Shown here: positions 1 to 11,728 of the stretch, one piece after another
Layout: each line of letters opens with the position of its first letter
How positions within the stretch are numbered: the first letter of the stretch is position 1
From: Erysipelotrichaceae bacterium
GTDB lineage: Bacteria > Bacillota_I > Bacilli_A > Erysipelotrichales > Erysipelotrichaceae
DNA: 36,298 bases
Assembly: GCA_017561615.1 (NCBI GenBank)
Contig: JAFZBT010000108.1
Location: 1 to 36,298, forward strand
Direction: 5' to 3'
Notes under the pieces: generated by a model
What the model was told of the DNA's origin: nothing
The model's database searches: none
Seen by the model: only the letters and a program-made list of their open reading frames with translations
Position numbers and translations under genes: made by a program

Positions 1-757
1 AAAGTGTGAAGATCACGAAGTACCGATGAACATCGTCTACCCGGACGAACCGAAAGAAAAATACCCCTGCATGCTGCTGGTCCACGGCTTTCTCTCCTGC
101 AAGAACGGCGACGGCTTCATGCTGAAGCTGATCAGCGAGGCTCTTGCCAGAGCTGGGATCGTCGCTGCCCGCATTGATTTGGTAAGCATGGGTGAAAACC
201 TGTATTCCCGGGAAAACTACGGTCTGCAGGTCATGCTGAAGGAAGTTAAAGCTTCATTCGAATATCTGCAGAATCTGCCTGAGATCGGCGAAAACCGCGT
301 CGGCTTAATGGGCCACTCCCTGGGCGGAAGAGTTGTCTTCCTTTCCAGCAAGCTTCCCAGTAAGCTGTTAGTTTCTCTCAACGGCGCTGTCAATGTCGAC
401 GAGAATCTGCCGATGAAGTATAATCAGGATGATTTTGACAGACTTGGCTATACCCTGCACCGCACTTCTGACGGCCGGGTGGAACTGCTTTATCCCCGCT
501 TTTACGAGGAAATGAAGACCACGCTGTCCAGAGACATCTACGATTACCGCAATCCGGTCATGGTATGCGTCGGCACCGGTGACCCGACTCTGGACCCCAA
601 TGTCAGTTACAACTTCATCAATAACTGCGGCATGGATAACGTCGAGCACATCTTCATCGAAGGAGCCAACCACACTTTCCACGCCAAGACCAGAGACTAT
701 ACGCTGCTCAATCAGCTGATCGACCGGCTGGTCCCCTGGATCGCTGACAGGATCTGA
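1..757 (+). CDS. Alpha/beta hydrolase, 5' end outside the window
   Basis: Serine hydrolase of the alpha/beta fold, probably an esterase or acyl-peptidase-like enzyme; the substrate cannot be told. The motif GHSLGG holds the nucleophile Ser (about residue 98 counted from the ATG at 26). LLVHGF near the N-terminus forms the oxyanion region, VGTGDPTLD supplies a candidate acidic residue, and GANHTFH near the end supplies the catalytic His. The frame stays open upstream of the ATG at 26 to the window edge and encodes CEDHEVPM, which fits the strand before the LVHGF block in this family. The true start is therefore probably outside the window and the gene is only cut by the window edge, not broken. 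No ribosome binding site is seen before the ATG at 26. It ends before a shared terminator and converges with the next gene. Confidence 0.85.
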   Translation, partial: KCEDHEVPMNIVYPDEPKEKYPCMLLVHGFLSCKNGDGFMLKLISEALARAGIVAARIDLVSMGENLYSRENYGLQVMLKEVKASFEYLQNLPEIGENRVGLMGHSLGGRVVFLSSKLPSKLLVSLNGAVNVDENLPMKYNQDDFDRLGYTLHRTSDGRVELLYPRFYEEMKTTLSRDIYDYRNPVMVCVGTGDPTLDPNVSYNFINNCGMDNVEHIFIEGANHTFHAKTRDYTLLNQLIDRLVPWIADRI

Positions 758-815
758 TCATCCGGCTGAAGTTTTGAAAAATCTTCGGCTGTCAGAAAGA
801 ATTCTGATTCAAATG

Positions 816-847
816 AAAACCTCATTTCCAGGAAATGAGGTTTTTTT
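816..847. terminator. Bidirectional intrinsic terminator
   Basis: A perfect inverted repeat, AAAACCTCATTTCC against GGAAATGAGGTTTT, is flanked by an A-run on the left and T7 on the right. It can form a GC-containing stem with a U-tail on either strand. It lies between two convergent genes and probably serves both. Confidence 0.85.
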
Positions 848-882
848 CTGTCTGCCCTTAAGCAGATCACTGCGGAGGCATG

Positions 883-1731
883 TCAGATTATCTGTACGCG
901 CGAGACCGCAAAGGCAATGATGGCAACCGCCTCAGCATCCGACTGGCGGCAGCTGACCCGGTACAGTCCGGCCATCATGGCAACGTCTCTCAGGCCTTTC
1001 TTGTCTTCATACTGTTCCAGAATGTTGGTTCCGGCAGCCTTCAGCTGGGCAACCTCAACACCGTAATGTCTGATCCTGAAGGACCAGGCAACGGGATCAA
1101 GATACGGCTCAACGGAGTATCCCATGTCGGCGATGTATTCCCAGATGTTCTTTCCGTCGATGTTGAACCAGGACTTATCGACAATTGAGAAACTGTCATC
1201 GCCATAGGAGGTAGTCACCGTATGGCTGACGTTATGAGCCTCTTCATGACCGTTCAGATGGTTCTTGAAGGTGAAGACAAAATCCTTCAGAAGACTGATC
1301 TTATCGCAGTTGAACTCATATACCGGTTCTCTGGCCGTTGTCTCCAGGATGTAGCTCTGATTGAGCTTGCCGCAGAAATGGAAGTAATAGTCCTTCTGCT
1401 CTTCCGTGCTGGTTCTGATCTGCTCAACGACCTGCGGATCGGCAGCACCCATGTCCACCTTGTCGAAGTAGTTGGTTTCCTTCAGGCTCGTGGTGGTGAC
1501 ATCCTTCAGGCCGCGGACACCGAAGAAGATCATTACCGCGCCGATCACGGCAGTGATGATGCTGACCAGCGGTGAACTTTCGGTCGTAAAGGTATTGGGC
1601 ATGATGTACGGCAGAAGGCTGAAGGCCACAAAGCCGACGCCTACCAGCAGGGCCACAAAGTTAAAGCTTCCCTTCTGGGCTTTCTTCAGTAAATTAAGGA
1701 ACTTCATGTTCATATCTGAGCGCTTATGCAC
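883..1731 (-). CDS. Unknown membrane protein with two N-terminal helices
   Basis: I do not recognise this 282-residue protein. Two hydrophobic segments (about residues 24-43 and 54-74) near the N-terminus suggest a hairpin in the membrane. The remaining ~200 residues are soluble, mixed in composition, and show no catalytic motif I know. The start is taken as GTG at 1731: an AAGGGG ribosome binding site sits 5-6 nt upstream, whereas the internal ATG codons at 1713 and 1707 have none. A candidate promoter is just upstream at 1750-1779, so the gene is probably transcribed alone. It converges on the hydrolase gene with a shared terminator. The soluble part could be a sensor or a binding domain, but nothing in the sequence decides this. 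Confidence 0.7.
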   Translation of the reverse strand: MHKRSDMNMKFLNLLKKAQKGSFNFVALLVGVGFVAFSLLPYIMPNTFTTESSPLVSIITAVIGAVMIFFGVRGLKDVTTTSLKETNYFDKVDMGAADPQVVEQIRTSTEEQKDYYFHFCGKLNQSYILETTAREPVYEFNCDKISLLKDFVFTFKNHLNGHEEAHNVSHTVTTSYGDDSFSIVDKSWFNIDGKNIWEYIADMGYSVEPYLDPVAWSFRIRHYGVEVAQLKAAGTNILEQYEDKKGLRDVAMMAGLYRVSCRQSDAEAVAIIAFAVSRVQII

Positions 1732-1749
1732 TCTTTCCCCTTTGAATCA

Positions 1750-1779
1750 ATTATATACCCACGCTGACCGGCGGCTCAA
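1750..1779 (-). promoter_or_regulatory. Promoter of the unknown membrane protein gene
   Basis: On the minus strand TTGAGC (-35) and TATAAT (-10) are separated by 18 nt, with the -10 about 20 nt before the GTG start at 1731. It lies just downstream of the capA terminator, so a separate transcription unit is plausible. Confidence 0.6.
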
Positions 1780-1783
1780 GCAT

Positions 1784-1809
1784 AAAGAAAGGCGCCGGCC
1801 GGCGCCTTT
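1784..1809 (-). terminator. Terminator of the capA operon
   Basis: A perfect 22-nt palindrome AAAGGCGCCGG/CCGGCGCCTTT lies 8 nt beyond the capA stop codon and is followed on the minus strand by CTTTCTTTA. The stem is very GC-rich; the U-tail is interrupted. Confidence 0.75.
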
Positions 1810-1816
1810 GGCTTTC

Positions 1817-3058
1817 TCATTCGACTTCCACTTCCGGCATGTACAGCTGCAGCACGCTCTTGAACTTCTGGAAGGCGGCTTCGTTGTTCCGGGCCGTCCG
1901 GCTGGTAAGCTCGCTGTAGGGTACGACCTTGAACTTGTTTTTCTTCTGGGTATAGATCAGCCGGCCCTTGACATGCTCGAAACTGATCTTTACCTGGCCG
2001 TCCACTTCGGTCTTGATGATGTCCACGCTGGCCAGGCAGCCGGTCAGCGAATCCGCCCATTCGGATTCATTCTGGGAGGATACGAAGTTGCCCAGACCGT
2101 AGAGTACCAGAGTATCGCCGACCATTTCAATCGGCTGGATATAATGGGCATGGTTACCGATGACGATATCAACGCCCAGCGAGCTCAGATAGCTGGCAAT
2201 GTGCTTCTGAGAAGCATTGGGGGTATGGATGTAGTCAACGCCCCAGTGCATGGCCACGATCAGCAGATCGACCTTATCGCGGTAGGCAGCTACGTCCGCC
2301 GCAGCGACCTCTTCATCCCACATGTTGTTGAGGTATTCGCGTCCCTTGGGGTTATGTAGCATGTTGTCCAGAGTCGTGTAGGACAGCAGGGCATAGGTAA
2401 CGCCCTTCATCTCACCGATGACAATCCTGTTTCTTTCTTCCCAGCTCAGCCAGGATCCGGTGGCGATGATGCCGTCAGATTCATACCATTTATCCCAATA
2501 CGCCCGGGAATTTTCCAGCGCCTTGTCGCCATAGCGGTAACGGCCGTCCAGGGTATGGTTGTTGGCCAGCGAGACGATGTTGAAGCCGGCATCGATGAAG
2601 GCGTCGCCGACTTCCTGCGGTGAGTTGAACTGCGGGTAGTTGGACAGCCCCAGTTCGCTGCCGCCCAGGATCGTTTCCTGATTATAGTAAGCCAGGTCAT
2701 ACTGCTGGACGATCGGCTTGACATAGGTGAAGATGTCAAGGAAGTCGTATCCGGTAGCTGTCTTGTGGGTCTGATACACGGTACTGTGGATCAGGGCATC
2801 ACCGGTCATGATCAGGGTGATCCTGGTCTCACTGGTATCGGGCACCAGCATCGTGGCCGGATCACCGGTGAAGATCAGTCCGGCATTCTGGCGGTTGCCG
2901 GAACCGCCGGAGCCGCCGCCGTAGATCACCTGCCGGACTTCCGGCAGCTCACGCAGCAGGTTTTCAACCGGTTCTCTGGTGAAGGGCAGATAGCACGCTG
3001 CCGCCGCCAGCATTACCAGCACGTCCAGTATGACAAAAAGCAATGTCGTCTTCTTCAT
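1817..3058 (-). CDS. CapA-family surface protein (poly-gamma-glutamate synthesis type)
   Basis: A 413-residue protein of the PGA_cap/CapA family, which has a metallophosphatase-like fold and is linked in other bacteria to poly-gamma-glutamate capsule synthesis or export; most stand-alone members are uncharacterised. An N-terminal membrane anchor (about residues 5-24) should place the domain outside the cell. Family signatures follow in order: MTGDALIH, a NQET block, SLANNHTLDGR, MHWGVDY, IVIGNHAHYIQPIE, and LYGLGNFVSSQ. The start at 3058 is chosen because AGGTGA lies a few nt upstream; it is 1 nt past the stop of the preceding gene, so the two are translationally coupled. A longer start inside the upstream gene is possible but has no ribosome binding site. 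No pgsB or pgsC homologue is present here, so a capsule role is not supported by context. Confidence 0.88.
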   Translation of the reverse strand: MKKTTLLFVILDVLVMLAAAACYLPFTREPVENLLRELPEVRQVIYGGGSGGSGNRQNAGLIFTGDPATMLVPDTSETRITLIMTGDALIHSTVYQTHKTATGYDFLDIFTYVKPIVQQYDLAYYNQETILGGSELGLSNYPQFNSPQEVGDAFIDAGFNIVSLANNHTLDGRYRYGDKALENSRAYWDKWYESDGIIATGSWLSWEERNRIVIGEMKGVTYALLSYTTLDNMLHNPKGREYLNNMWDEEVAAADVAAYRDKVDLLIVAMHWGVDYIHTPNASQKHIASYLSSLGVDIVIGNHAHYIQPIEMVGDTLVLYGLGNFVSSQNESEWADSLTGCLASVDIIKTEVDGQVKISFEHVKGRLIYTQKKNKFKVVPYSELTSRTARNNEAAFQKFKSVLQLYMPEVEVE

Positions 3059-3059
3059 G

Positions 3060-4346
3060 TTACTCACCTGCCTCATAGCTGCCATCGGCATTCAGCTTCA
3101 GCCTGGTATCCCGGCTGATGGCAATGGCCGGAACCACGTTCTTAAGAAGGGTCGGGCGGAACAGCTCGGCCTGTTTTCCATAAGTATAGGCATATTTCTC
3201 TGAGGTCGTCGTCAGCCAGTAGTCTTCCGCCTGGGAAAGCTTGATGTCCAGAAGGGACGCCAGAGCCACCTTGCAGCGGAGGGTAGTGCCGGCAAGACCG
3301 GAAAGTTCCTTTGCATAGTCGCCGCAGGACCAGTCAGCTTCCCTCAAAAGGTCCTGATAAGGCAGGGAGCTGAGATACTCATTGTTGAGATAATGCGCCA
3401 GGGTATCCTGATCATCCGGATCGTAGCTGTCGCCCTTCAGACCGAAGGCCAGAGGTTCTTCCAGCGCCTGTTTTCTGATCAGCCGGTAACAGTTTTCGTC
3501 AACGCCGTAGACGATCCAGCTGTCGGACCCCAGACGGATCTCACTGCCCAGACCGACTGCTTCCTTCTGGCAGCGGTAGGGGTCATCCTTACGGCCGGTG
3601 CCGGAAACCAGCGGGGTGTCCGCCTTCAGGGTGATCACCGGACGGATGCCGTAGAAGCGGCTGTCATCGCTGACAGTCAGGCCGCCTTCCGCTGAGCGGT
3701 AGGCGCCGGCGTCAGAAGTGTTGGCCAGCCAGAAGCTGCTGTTGAGATCGCTGAGGTAGGTATGTCCGGAAATCACGCTGTTGAGCCAGGAAGCGACATC
3801 GCACAGGCTCACCGTGCTTTCCGCAATGTCTTCGGTTATGCAGGCAGAGATGGAGGCGATCTGATCGCCGTAGTAGCGGGTGGTGCTCAGACAGCTCTGA
3901 TCAAGCTGGCTGAGGAACTGGCCATTAAGCCAGTCATGCAGCTGACTGTCGGTAAAGCCCCTTTCTCCCCTCAGGCAGGGCAGCTGGTTGAAGTCCTGGG
4001 CGGCGATCAGCCTGACGGTATTGTCGCCGTTTACCTGCATGATCCGCCATAATAAGCCGCTGTAGAGGACGTAGTTGTTATCGCAGCTGCCCCGGAAGAT
4101 GCGGATGCCGTTAACGCTGTAAAGGCCGTCACCGCTTTCCACGACGGCATTGTCCCTGATGACGGCGGCAGAAAGCGAATTCTGACTGACGCCGTTGCGG
4201 ACATTGCGATAATAGCGGTAGCCGTAGAAGGCGCCGATCAGCAGCAGGGAAATGATGCTGAAGACAATGAACATCCCCTGAAAGGGGAAGTCCCGGCCTT
4301 CATCTCTTGCCGCCTCTGACGGCTGTTCTCTCAGATTCTCACTCAT
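3060..4346 (-). CDS. Membrane-anchored protein with two DUF6273-like halves
   Basis: A 428-residue protein: a short cytoplasmic N-terminus, one membrane helix (about residues 25-45), then a large outer part. This part looks like two diverged copies of the same domain. Copy 1 has SGLLWRIMQVNGD, LHDWLNGQF, SSFWLANTSDAGAY and FYGIRPVITLKAD. Copy 2 has SDSWIVYGVDEN, LAHYLNNEY, DYWLTTTSEKYAYTYG and FRPTLLKNVVPAI. The order WR(I/V) - (W)LN - W(L)xT(S) - (G)(I/V)RP is what I know from DUF6273-type domains of Bacillota surface proteins; the function is unknown. The ATG at 4346 is used because AGAGGT lies 7 nt upstream, not the GTG at 4352. It is coupled to capA downstream, which suggests a joint role at the cell envelope. 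Confidence 0.75.
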   Translation of the reverse strand: MSENLREQPSEAARDEGRDFPFQGMFIVFSIISLLLIGAFYGYRYYRNVRNGVSQNSLSAAVIRDNAVVESGDGLYSVNGIRIFRGSCDNNYVLYSGLLWRIMQVNGDNTVRLIAAQDFNQLPCLRGERGFTDSQLHDWLNGQFLSQLDQSCLSTTRYYGDQIASISACITEDIAESTVSLCDVASWLNSVISGHTYLSDLNSSFWLANTSDAGAYRSAEGGLTVSDDSRFYGIRPVITLKADTPLVSGTGRKDDPYRCQKEAVGLGSEIRLGSDSWIVYGVDENCYRLIRKQALEEPLAFGLKGDSYDPDDQDTLAHYLNNEYLSSLPYQDLLREADWSCGDYAKELSGLAGTTLRCKVALASLLDIKLSQAEDYWLTTTSEKYAYTYGKQAELFRPTLLKNVVPAIAISRDTRLKLNADGSYEAGE

Positions 4347-4369
4347 GAGCACACCTCTCTCTTACCAAT

Positions 4370-4398
4370 ATTCTATATCAACCTGAGCGATAACTCAA
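4370..4398 (-). promoter_or_regulatory. Promoter of the DUF6273-like/capA operon
   Basis: TTGAGT and TAGAAT are spaced by 17 nt on the minus strand, 24 nt before the ATG at 4346. This is a good sigma-A match and supports a two-gene transcript ending at 1784-1809. Confidence 0.7.
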
Positions 4399-4414
4399 TT
4401 TGCCGGCGGGCATG

Positions 4415-4436
4415 AAAAAAGCCCCAAGCGGACTTT
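4415..4436 (-). terminator. Terminator of the pcrA-to-NUDIX operon
   Basis: On the minus strand AAAGTCC pairs with GGGCTTT (one G-U pair) around a 5-nt loop, followed by further T residues. It lies about 20 nt past the NUDIX stop and before the next promoter. Confidence 0.65.
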
Positions 4437-4454
4437 AAGAGGCATTACAGGCGA

Positions 4455-4991
4455 TCATTCAAGGTTCAGTATTCTCCCCGCTCTTCTGAGCACCGGCAAC
4501 TCCCGGCTGGCGATCAGCCGGCCGATCCGGGTACAGCTGCACCGCTGGTATTCCTCCAGCGCCTGCCGGTAAGTCAGCTTCAGAGTCGAGAGATGGAAAT
4601 CCTCTATCTCATCAGCCATCAGATGCTTCTGACCAAAGGAAACTGCCCGGCATAGATAGTAATTGTTGATGTTGTGACGGTGGATCAGGTTGTAGTAGTC
4701 GCTGACCACGGCGATCTTCTGAATGATCTGCACCTCGGCGCCCAGTTCTTCTCTCAGTTCCCGCTTCAGGGCGCTTTTCAGCCTTTCGCCCTTTTCCGCG
4801 CCGCCTCCCGATGTCTCAATCAGCGTAGCCCGGCCGAACTCATCGTCGCGCTGAGCCCGGACGAAGTAAAAGAAGCCCTCGCTGTCAAAGACGATCGCTC
4901 TGACGATCCGGCGGTCATGATCGGTATATTCGTAAGGCCACTGATCGTCCCGCAGTTCGATCATCGGCACGTCTGTTTCCTTCTCCCTCAT
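4455..4991 (-). CDS. NUDIX hydrolase
   Basis: A 178-residue hydrolase of nucleoside diphosphates linked to another moiety. The NUDIX box is complete at residues 63-84: Gly63, Glu69, then RELREELG (77-84), giving the Gx5Ex7REUxEExG pattern that binds the catalytic metal. The substrate is not evident; the aromatic N-terminus and the DDEFGRATLIETSGG stretch before the box resemble ADP-sugar or lipid-diphosphate NUDIX enzymes without being diagnostic. The ATG at 4991 has GAGGAG about 9-10 nt upstream; a second ATG at codon 10 lacks one. It is the last gene of the leftward operon with the rRNA methyltransferase, 40 nt apart, where a GC-rich hairpin overlaps the methyltransferase stop but has no U-tail. 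It is followed by a terminator. Confidence 0.88.
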   Translation of the reverse strand: MREKETDVPMIELRDDQWPYEYTDHDRRIVRAIVFDSEGFFYFVRAQRDDEFGRATLIETSGGGAEKGERLKSALKRELREELGAEVQIIQKIAVVSDYYNLIHRHNINNYYLCRAVSFGQKHLMADEIEDFHLSTLKLTYRQALEEYQRCSCTRIGRLIASRELPVLRRAGRILNLE

Positions 4992-5031
4992 CCTGAAAAG
5001 TCTCCTCTTTTCCTTTATCCCTCCGGCCGGC

Positions 5032-6780
5032 TCAGCCGGCCTTCTTCAGCGAATCGCAGGTTTCCGAAAGCCATTCATGGTAGTGATCATAGGGAGTCTG
5101 CGTCCACCAGTCCAGAAGTCGGTTCAAAGTCTCGCGGTCTTCCTCGATGCTGGTGCAGCCATACTGCCCGGGATCGCGGTTGACCGTTACCACATGATCG
5201 CCGTCTTCCCGGAAATCGATCTGATAGATGCAGTATCCGGTCCAGCTGCGGTGGGCCCGGAGAGTTGATCCCTCCATGTACCAGAACCACTTGTCCTCCA
5301 TCGCCTGGGGGACATTGCCGCGGCGCAGCGCGTCCATCTGCTGATCGCTGAAAGTCCGGTTAAGCACGAAGGTCTCGTGCTGATCGGGCATCGGCAGGTT
5401 TTTCCAGTCATTCCGTCCGGCCGCTTTTGTTCTGTCCTCATCAGCTCTTCTTCTGTGAGAAAGGAGGCAGACGGTCTCCACGTGGTAGGTCTGCGGGAAC
5501 ATGTCCACCGGCTGGATCCTTACGACTTCATAGTCCTGTTCCAGGATCTTAAGATCACGGGCCAGCGTCGCAGGATCGCAGGAGATGTAGACCAGCCGCT
5601 CAGCTGCCAGTTTCCGGAGCAGTTCGATGGTCTGGGTACTGCAGCCCTTACGGGGCGGATCGACGAATACGCAGTCAAAATGCTCACCCGCATCCATGAG
5701 CCGGCCGCACTGCTCTCCGGCATCGCCGCAGATGAAGCGGGCGTTGGTTATGCTGTTGAGCTGCGCATTGATCCCGGCGTCCCTGACGGCCTGGGGAACG
5801 ATCTCGATGCCGGTAACGCTTCTGACCTTGCCGGCCATCGACAGGCCGATGGTCCCCACCCCGCAGTAAAGATCCAGGACGTCATCATCCTTCTTAAGAT
5901 CAGCCATCTGCATGGCGGTATTGTACAGCACTTCCGTCTGATAGGTATTGACCTGATAGAAACTGTGGGCGGAGATCTTGAATTTAAGACCGCACAGCTG
6001 ATCGTAGACGTGATCGCGCCCGGAAAGCAGGATATCCTCATCGCCCAGCACGACATTGGTATCAGCGCCGTTGACGTTCTGGATGACGCTGGCGACCTGC
6101 GGGAAGGCTTCCCTGAGTTCTTCAGCCAGCTTTCTGAGCCCGCTTACTTCCCGATGCCGGGTAACCAGCACCGCCATGACCTCACCGGTCCTCTGCATGT
6201 CCCGCAGCATGATGTGGTGGATCTGGCTTTCGATTCCGCATGCCGTTATCAGTTCCCTGATCCTTCTGACGATGTCATTGGCCAGCGGCGACTGCAGGCA
6301 GCAGTCCGGTGTCTCAATGATCTCATGGGAGTTGTAGCGGTAGAAGCCCATCTGGAGCTGACCGCCTTTGTCGACGGCCGCCGGCATCATTATCTTGTTG
6401 CGGTAGCCGTAAGGCTGCTTCATGGTGATGATCGCTTCCACGGGCGTTTTTAAACCGGCGACATTCTTCATCAGCTGTTCAACGCGATGCTGCTTGAAGG
6501 CGGCCTGACCTTCCGGACTCAGATGCTGAAGCTGGCAGCCGCCGCAGATCCGGGAAACCGGACAGCGGGGTTCGCTCCGGTACGGGGACGGGGTGATCAG
6601 ACTGACGATCTTTCCGTAGCCGTAGTCCTTCTGCATCCGGGTAATGACCACCTCGGCCTCATCGCCCAGGGCCATGTCCTTGACAAAAAGACAAAAGCCT
6701 TCATGCTTCAGAAGGCCCAGTCCGTTATATGTGTAATCTGTACAGGTTCCCTTTACGACCTGATTCTTTCTGTTAGTCAT
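5032..6780 (-). CDS. rlmD: RlmD/RumA-type 23S rRNA uracil-C5 methyltransferase with extra C-terminal module
   Basis: A 582-residue SAM-dependent enzyme that makes 5-methyluridine in 23S rRNA. In order: a TRAM domain (1-60); a 4Fe-4S site Cys73-x5-Cys79-x2-Cys82 plus Cys160/161; the SAM loop LDLYCGVGTIGL (about 302-313); VDPPRKG (373-379); and the catalytic nucleophile Cys401 in ISCDPATLARD. A normal family member ends near residue 445. Here a linker leads to about 120 more residues with EDKWFWYMEG, HRSWTGYCIY and VNRDPGQY, a compact module I cannot name with certainty. The frame is continuous, so this is a true fusion in the sequence given. The ATG at 6780 overlaps the end of the upstream gene by 8 nt; a longer start inside that gene is unlikely. 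Bacillota have one or two paralogues (RlmCD, RlmFO), so the exact target uridine is uncertain. Confidence 0.85.
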   Translation of the reverse strand: MTNRKNQVVKGTCTDYTYNGLGLLKHEGFCLFVKDMALGDEAEVVITRMQKDYGYGKIVSLITPSPYRSEPRCPVSRICGGCQLQHLSPEGQAAFKQHRVEQLMKNVAGLKTPVEAIITMKQPYGYRNKIMMPAAVDKGGQLQMGFYRYNSHEIIETPDCCLQSPLANDIVRRIRELITACGIESQIHHIMLRDMQRTGEVMAVLVTRHREVSGLRKLAEELREAFPQVASVIQNVNGADTNVVLGDEDILLSGRDHVYDQLCGLKFKISAHSFYQVNTYQTEVLYNTAMQMADLKKDDDVLDLYCGVGTIGLSMAGKVRSVTGIEIVPQAVRDAGINAQLNSITNARFICGDAGEQCGRLMDAGEHFDCVFVDPPRKGCSTQTIELLRKLAAERLVYISCDPATLARDLKILEQDYEVVRIQPVDMFPQTYHVETVCLLSHRRRADEDRTKAAGRNDWKNLPMPDQHETFVLNRTFSDQQMDALRRGNVPQAMEDKWFWYMEGSTLRAHRSWTGYCIYQIDFREDGDHVVTVNRDPGQYGCTSIEEDRETLNRLLDWWTQTPYDHYHEWLSETCDSLKKAG

Positions 6781-7414
6781 CACCCTCACCGGTGTCGTCG
6801 ATGTCAGGATCGTCGGTATCGGTATCATCGGGCTCCGGAATGACTTCATCCGGATGCGTCAGCTGGTAGGCCAGTTCCGGATTGATCGGCTCGTTGAGAT
6901 TGCTGATGACGTACTGCTCCATCGAGCTGTTCTTGATCAGAGTGACCATGATCGGACTTTCAGCATCCAGATTGTCATAGATGTTGATCTCCAGGTCATA
7001 CTGCTTGAATTCTTCCGTGCGGGTGAAATACTTTTCGATCGGCGTAACGCCGTCGACGATCTGATAGATCTTTTCCGCCAGGGCATCGTACTCTTCGGTG
7101 GTCAGGCCGTCTCTGGCGTTGACCGTGATCCTCAGGGTCTCGACGATCAGGTTTACCTGAACGGTTTCCACGTTTTCATCGGCCTTGATCAGACTGCTGA
7201 TCTGACCGACAGTGGTATCGTCGATCTCATAGGTGATCGTGTTCTTGATGCGGTCGCCGATGATCGGCGTATGGGTAACCTTGGCGGCTTCCCAAAGCAG
7301 GAAGACGAAGTAGATGATCGGTACCAGAATCACGACAAAGCTGATCCAGAAAAACCAGTTGAATCCCAGCCTCTTTTTCTTCTTTACCTTGCGTAAGCCT
7401 TCGTTTTCAGTCAT
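6773..7414 (-). CDS. Unknown single-pass membrane protein downstream of ligA
   Basis: A 213-residue protein I do not recognise. It has a lysine-rich N-terminus (VKKKKR), one membrane helix (about residues 19-42), an outer domain of about 140 residues with alternating beta-type segments, and a very acidic tail from residue 190 rich in Asp, Glu and Pro. The positive-inside rule puts the C-terminal part outside the cell. In Bacillus the gene after ligA encodes the CamS-type lipoprotein; this protein has no lipobox and no visible likeness to it, so equivalence is only positional. The start has GGGTGG 4-5 nt upstream. A possible internal promoter lies at 7440-7467, and the gene overlaps rlmD by 8 nt, so at least these two are coupled. 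Confidence 0.7.
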   Translation of the reverse strand: MTENEGLRKVKKKKRLGFNWFFWISFVVILVPIIYFVFLLWEAAKVTHTPIIGDRIKNTITYEIDDTTVGQISSLIKADENVETVQVNLIVETLRITVNARDGLTTEEYDALAEKIYQIVDGVTPIEKYFTRTEEFKQYDLEINIYDNLDAESPIMVTLIKNSSMEQYVISNLNEPINPELAYQLTHPDEVIPEPDDTDTDDPDIDDTGEGDD

Positions 7415-7439
7415 ATTACCACCCTTTACAAAACATACA

Positions 7440-7467
7440 TATATATTTTACACAATTTTCCTGTCAG
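7440..7467 (-). promoter_or_regulatory. Possible internal promoter after ligA
   Basis: CTGACA and TATATA are separated by 16 nt on the minus strand in the 65-nt AT-rich gap between ligA and the next gene. The -10 box is weak and there is no terminator after ligA, so it would only add to read-through from pcrA. Confidence 0.35.
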
Positions 7468-7479
7468 CGCAAATCGCCA

Positions 7480-11651
<4,172 letters not shown>

Positions 11652-11657
11652 ATATTC

Positions 11658-11666
11658 ATTATACCA
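11658..11666 (-). promoter_or_regulatory. Extended -10 promoter of pcrA, nearly leaderless
   Basis: On the minus strand TGGTATAAT (TG-N-TATAAT) ends 6 nt before the ATG of pcrA at 11651. With the usual 6-7 nt from -10 to +1, transcription would start at or next to the A of the start codon. No good -35 box is present, which fits an extended -10 promoter. Confidence 0.6.
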
Positions 11667-11704
11667 TTGCCCCCCTGGCTTAACTATAAGTAAGGCGCAA
11701 AACG

Positions 11705-11713
11705 TGCTATAAT
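11705..11713 (+). promoter_or_regulatory. Extended -10 promoter of the methyltransferase operon
   Basis: TGCTATAAT (TG-N-TATAAT) lies 15 nt before the ATG at 11729, giving a predicted leader of only about 8-9 nt. There is no convincing -35 box. It is divergent from the pcrA promoter, the two -10 boxes being 44 nt apart. Confidence 0.6.
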
Positions 11714-11728
11714 TACTGCGGTGATCTG

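Noticed and set aside
1472..2359. A 295-codon open frame on the plus strand
   Set aside because: It lies across the ends of two well-supported minus-strand genes and reads as low-complexity shadow sequence with no ribosome binding site or known motif.
5021..5050. Intrinsic terminator after the rRNA methyltransferase gene
   Set aside because: The GC-rich hairpin overlaps the stop codon but lacks a U-tail on the minus strand; the NUDIX gene 40 nt on has its own ribosome binding site and is followed by a real terminator.
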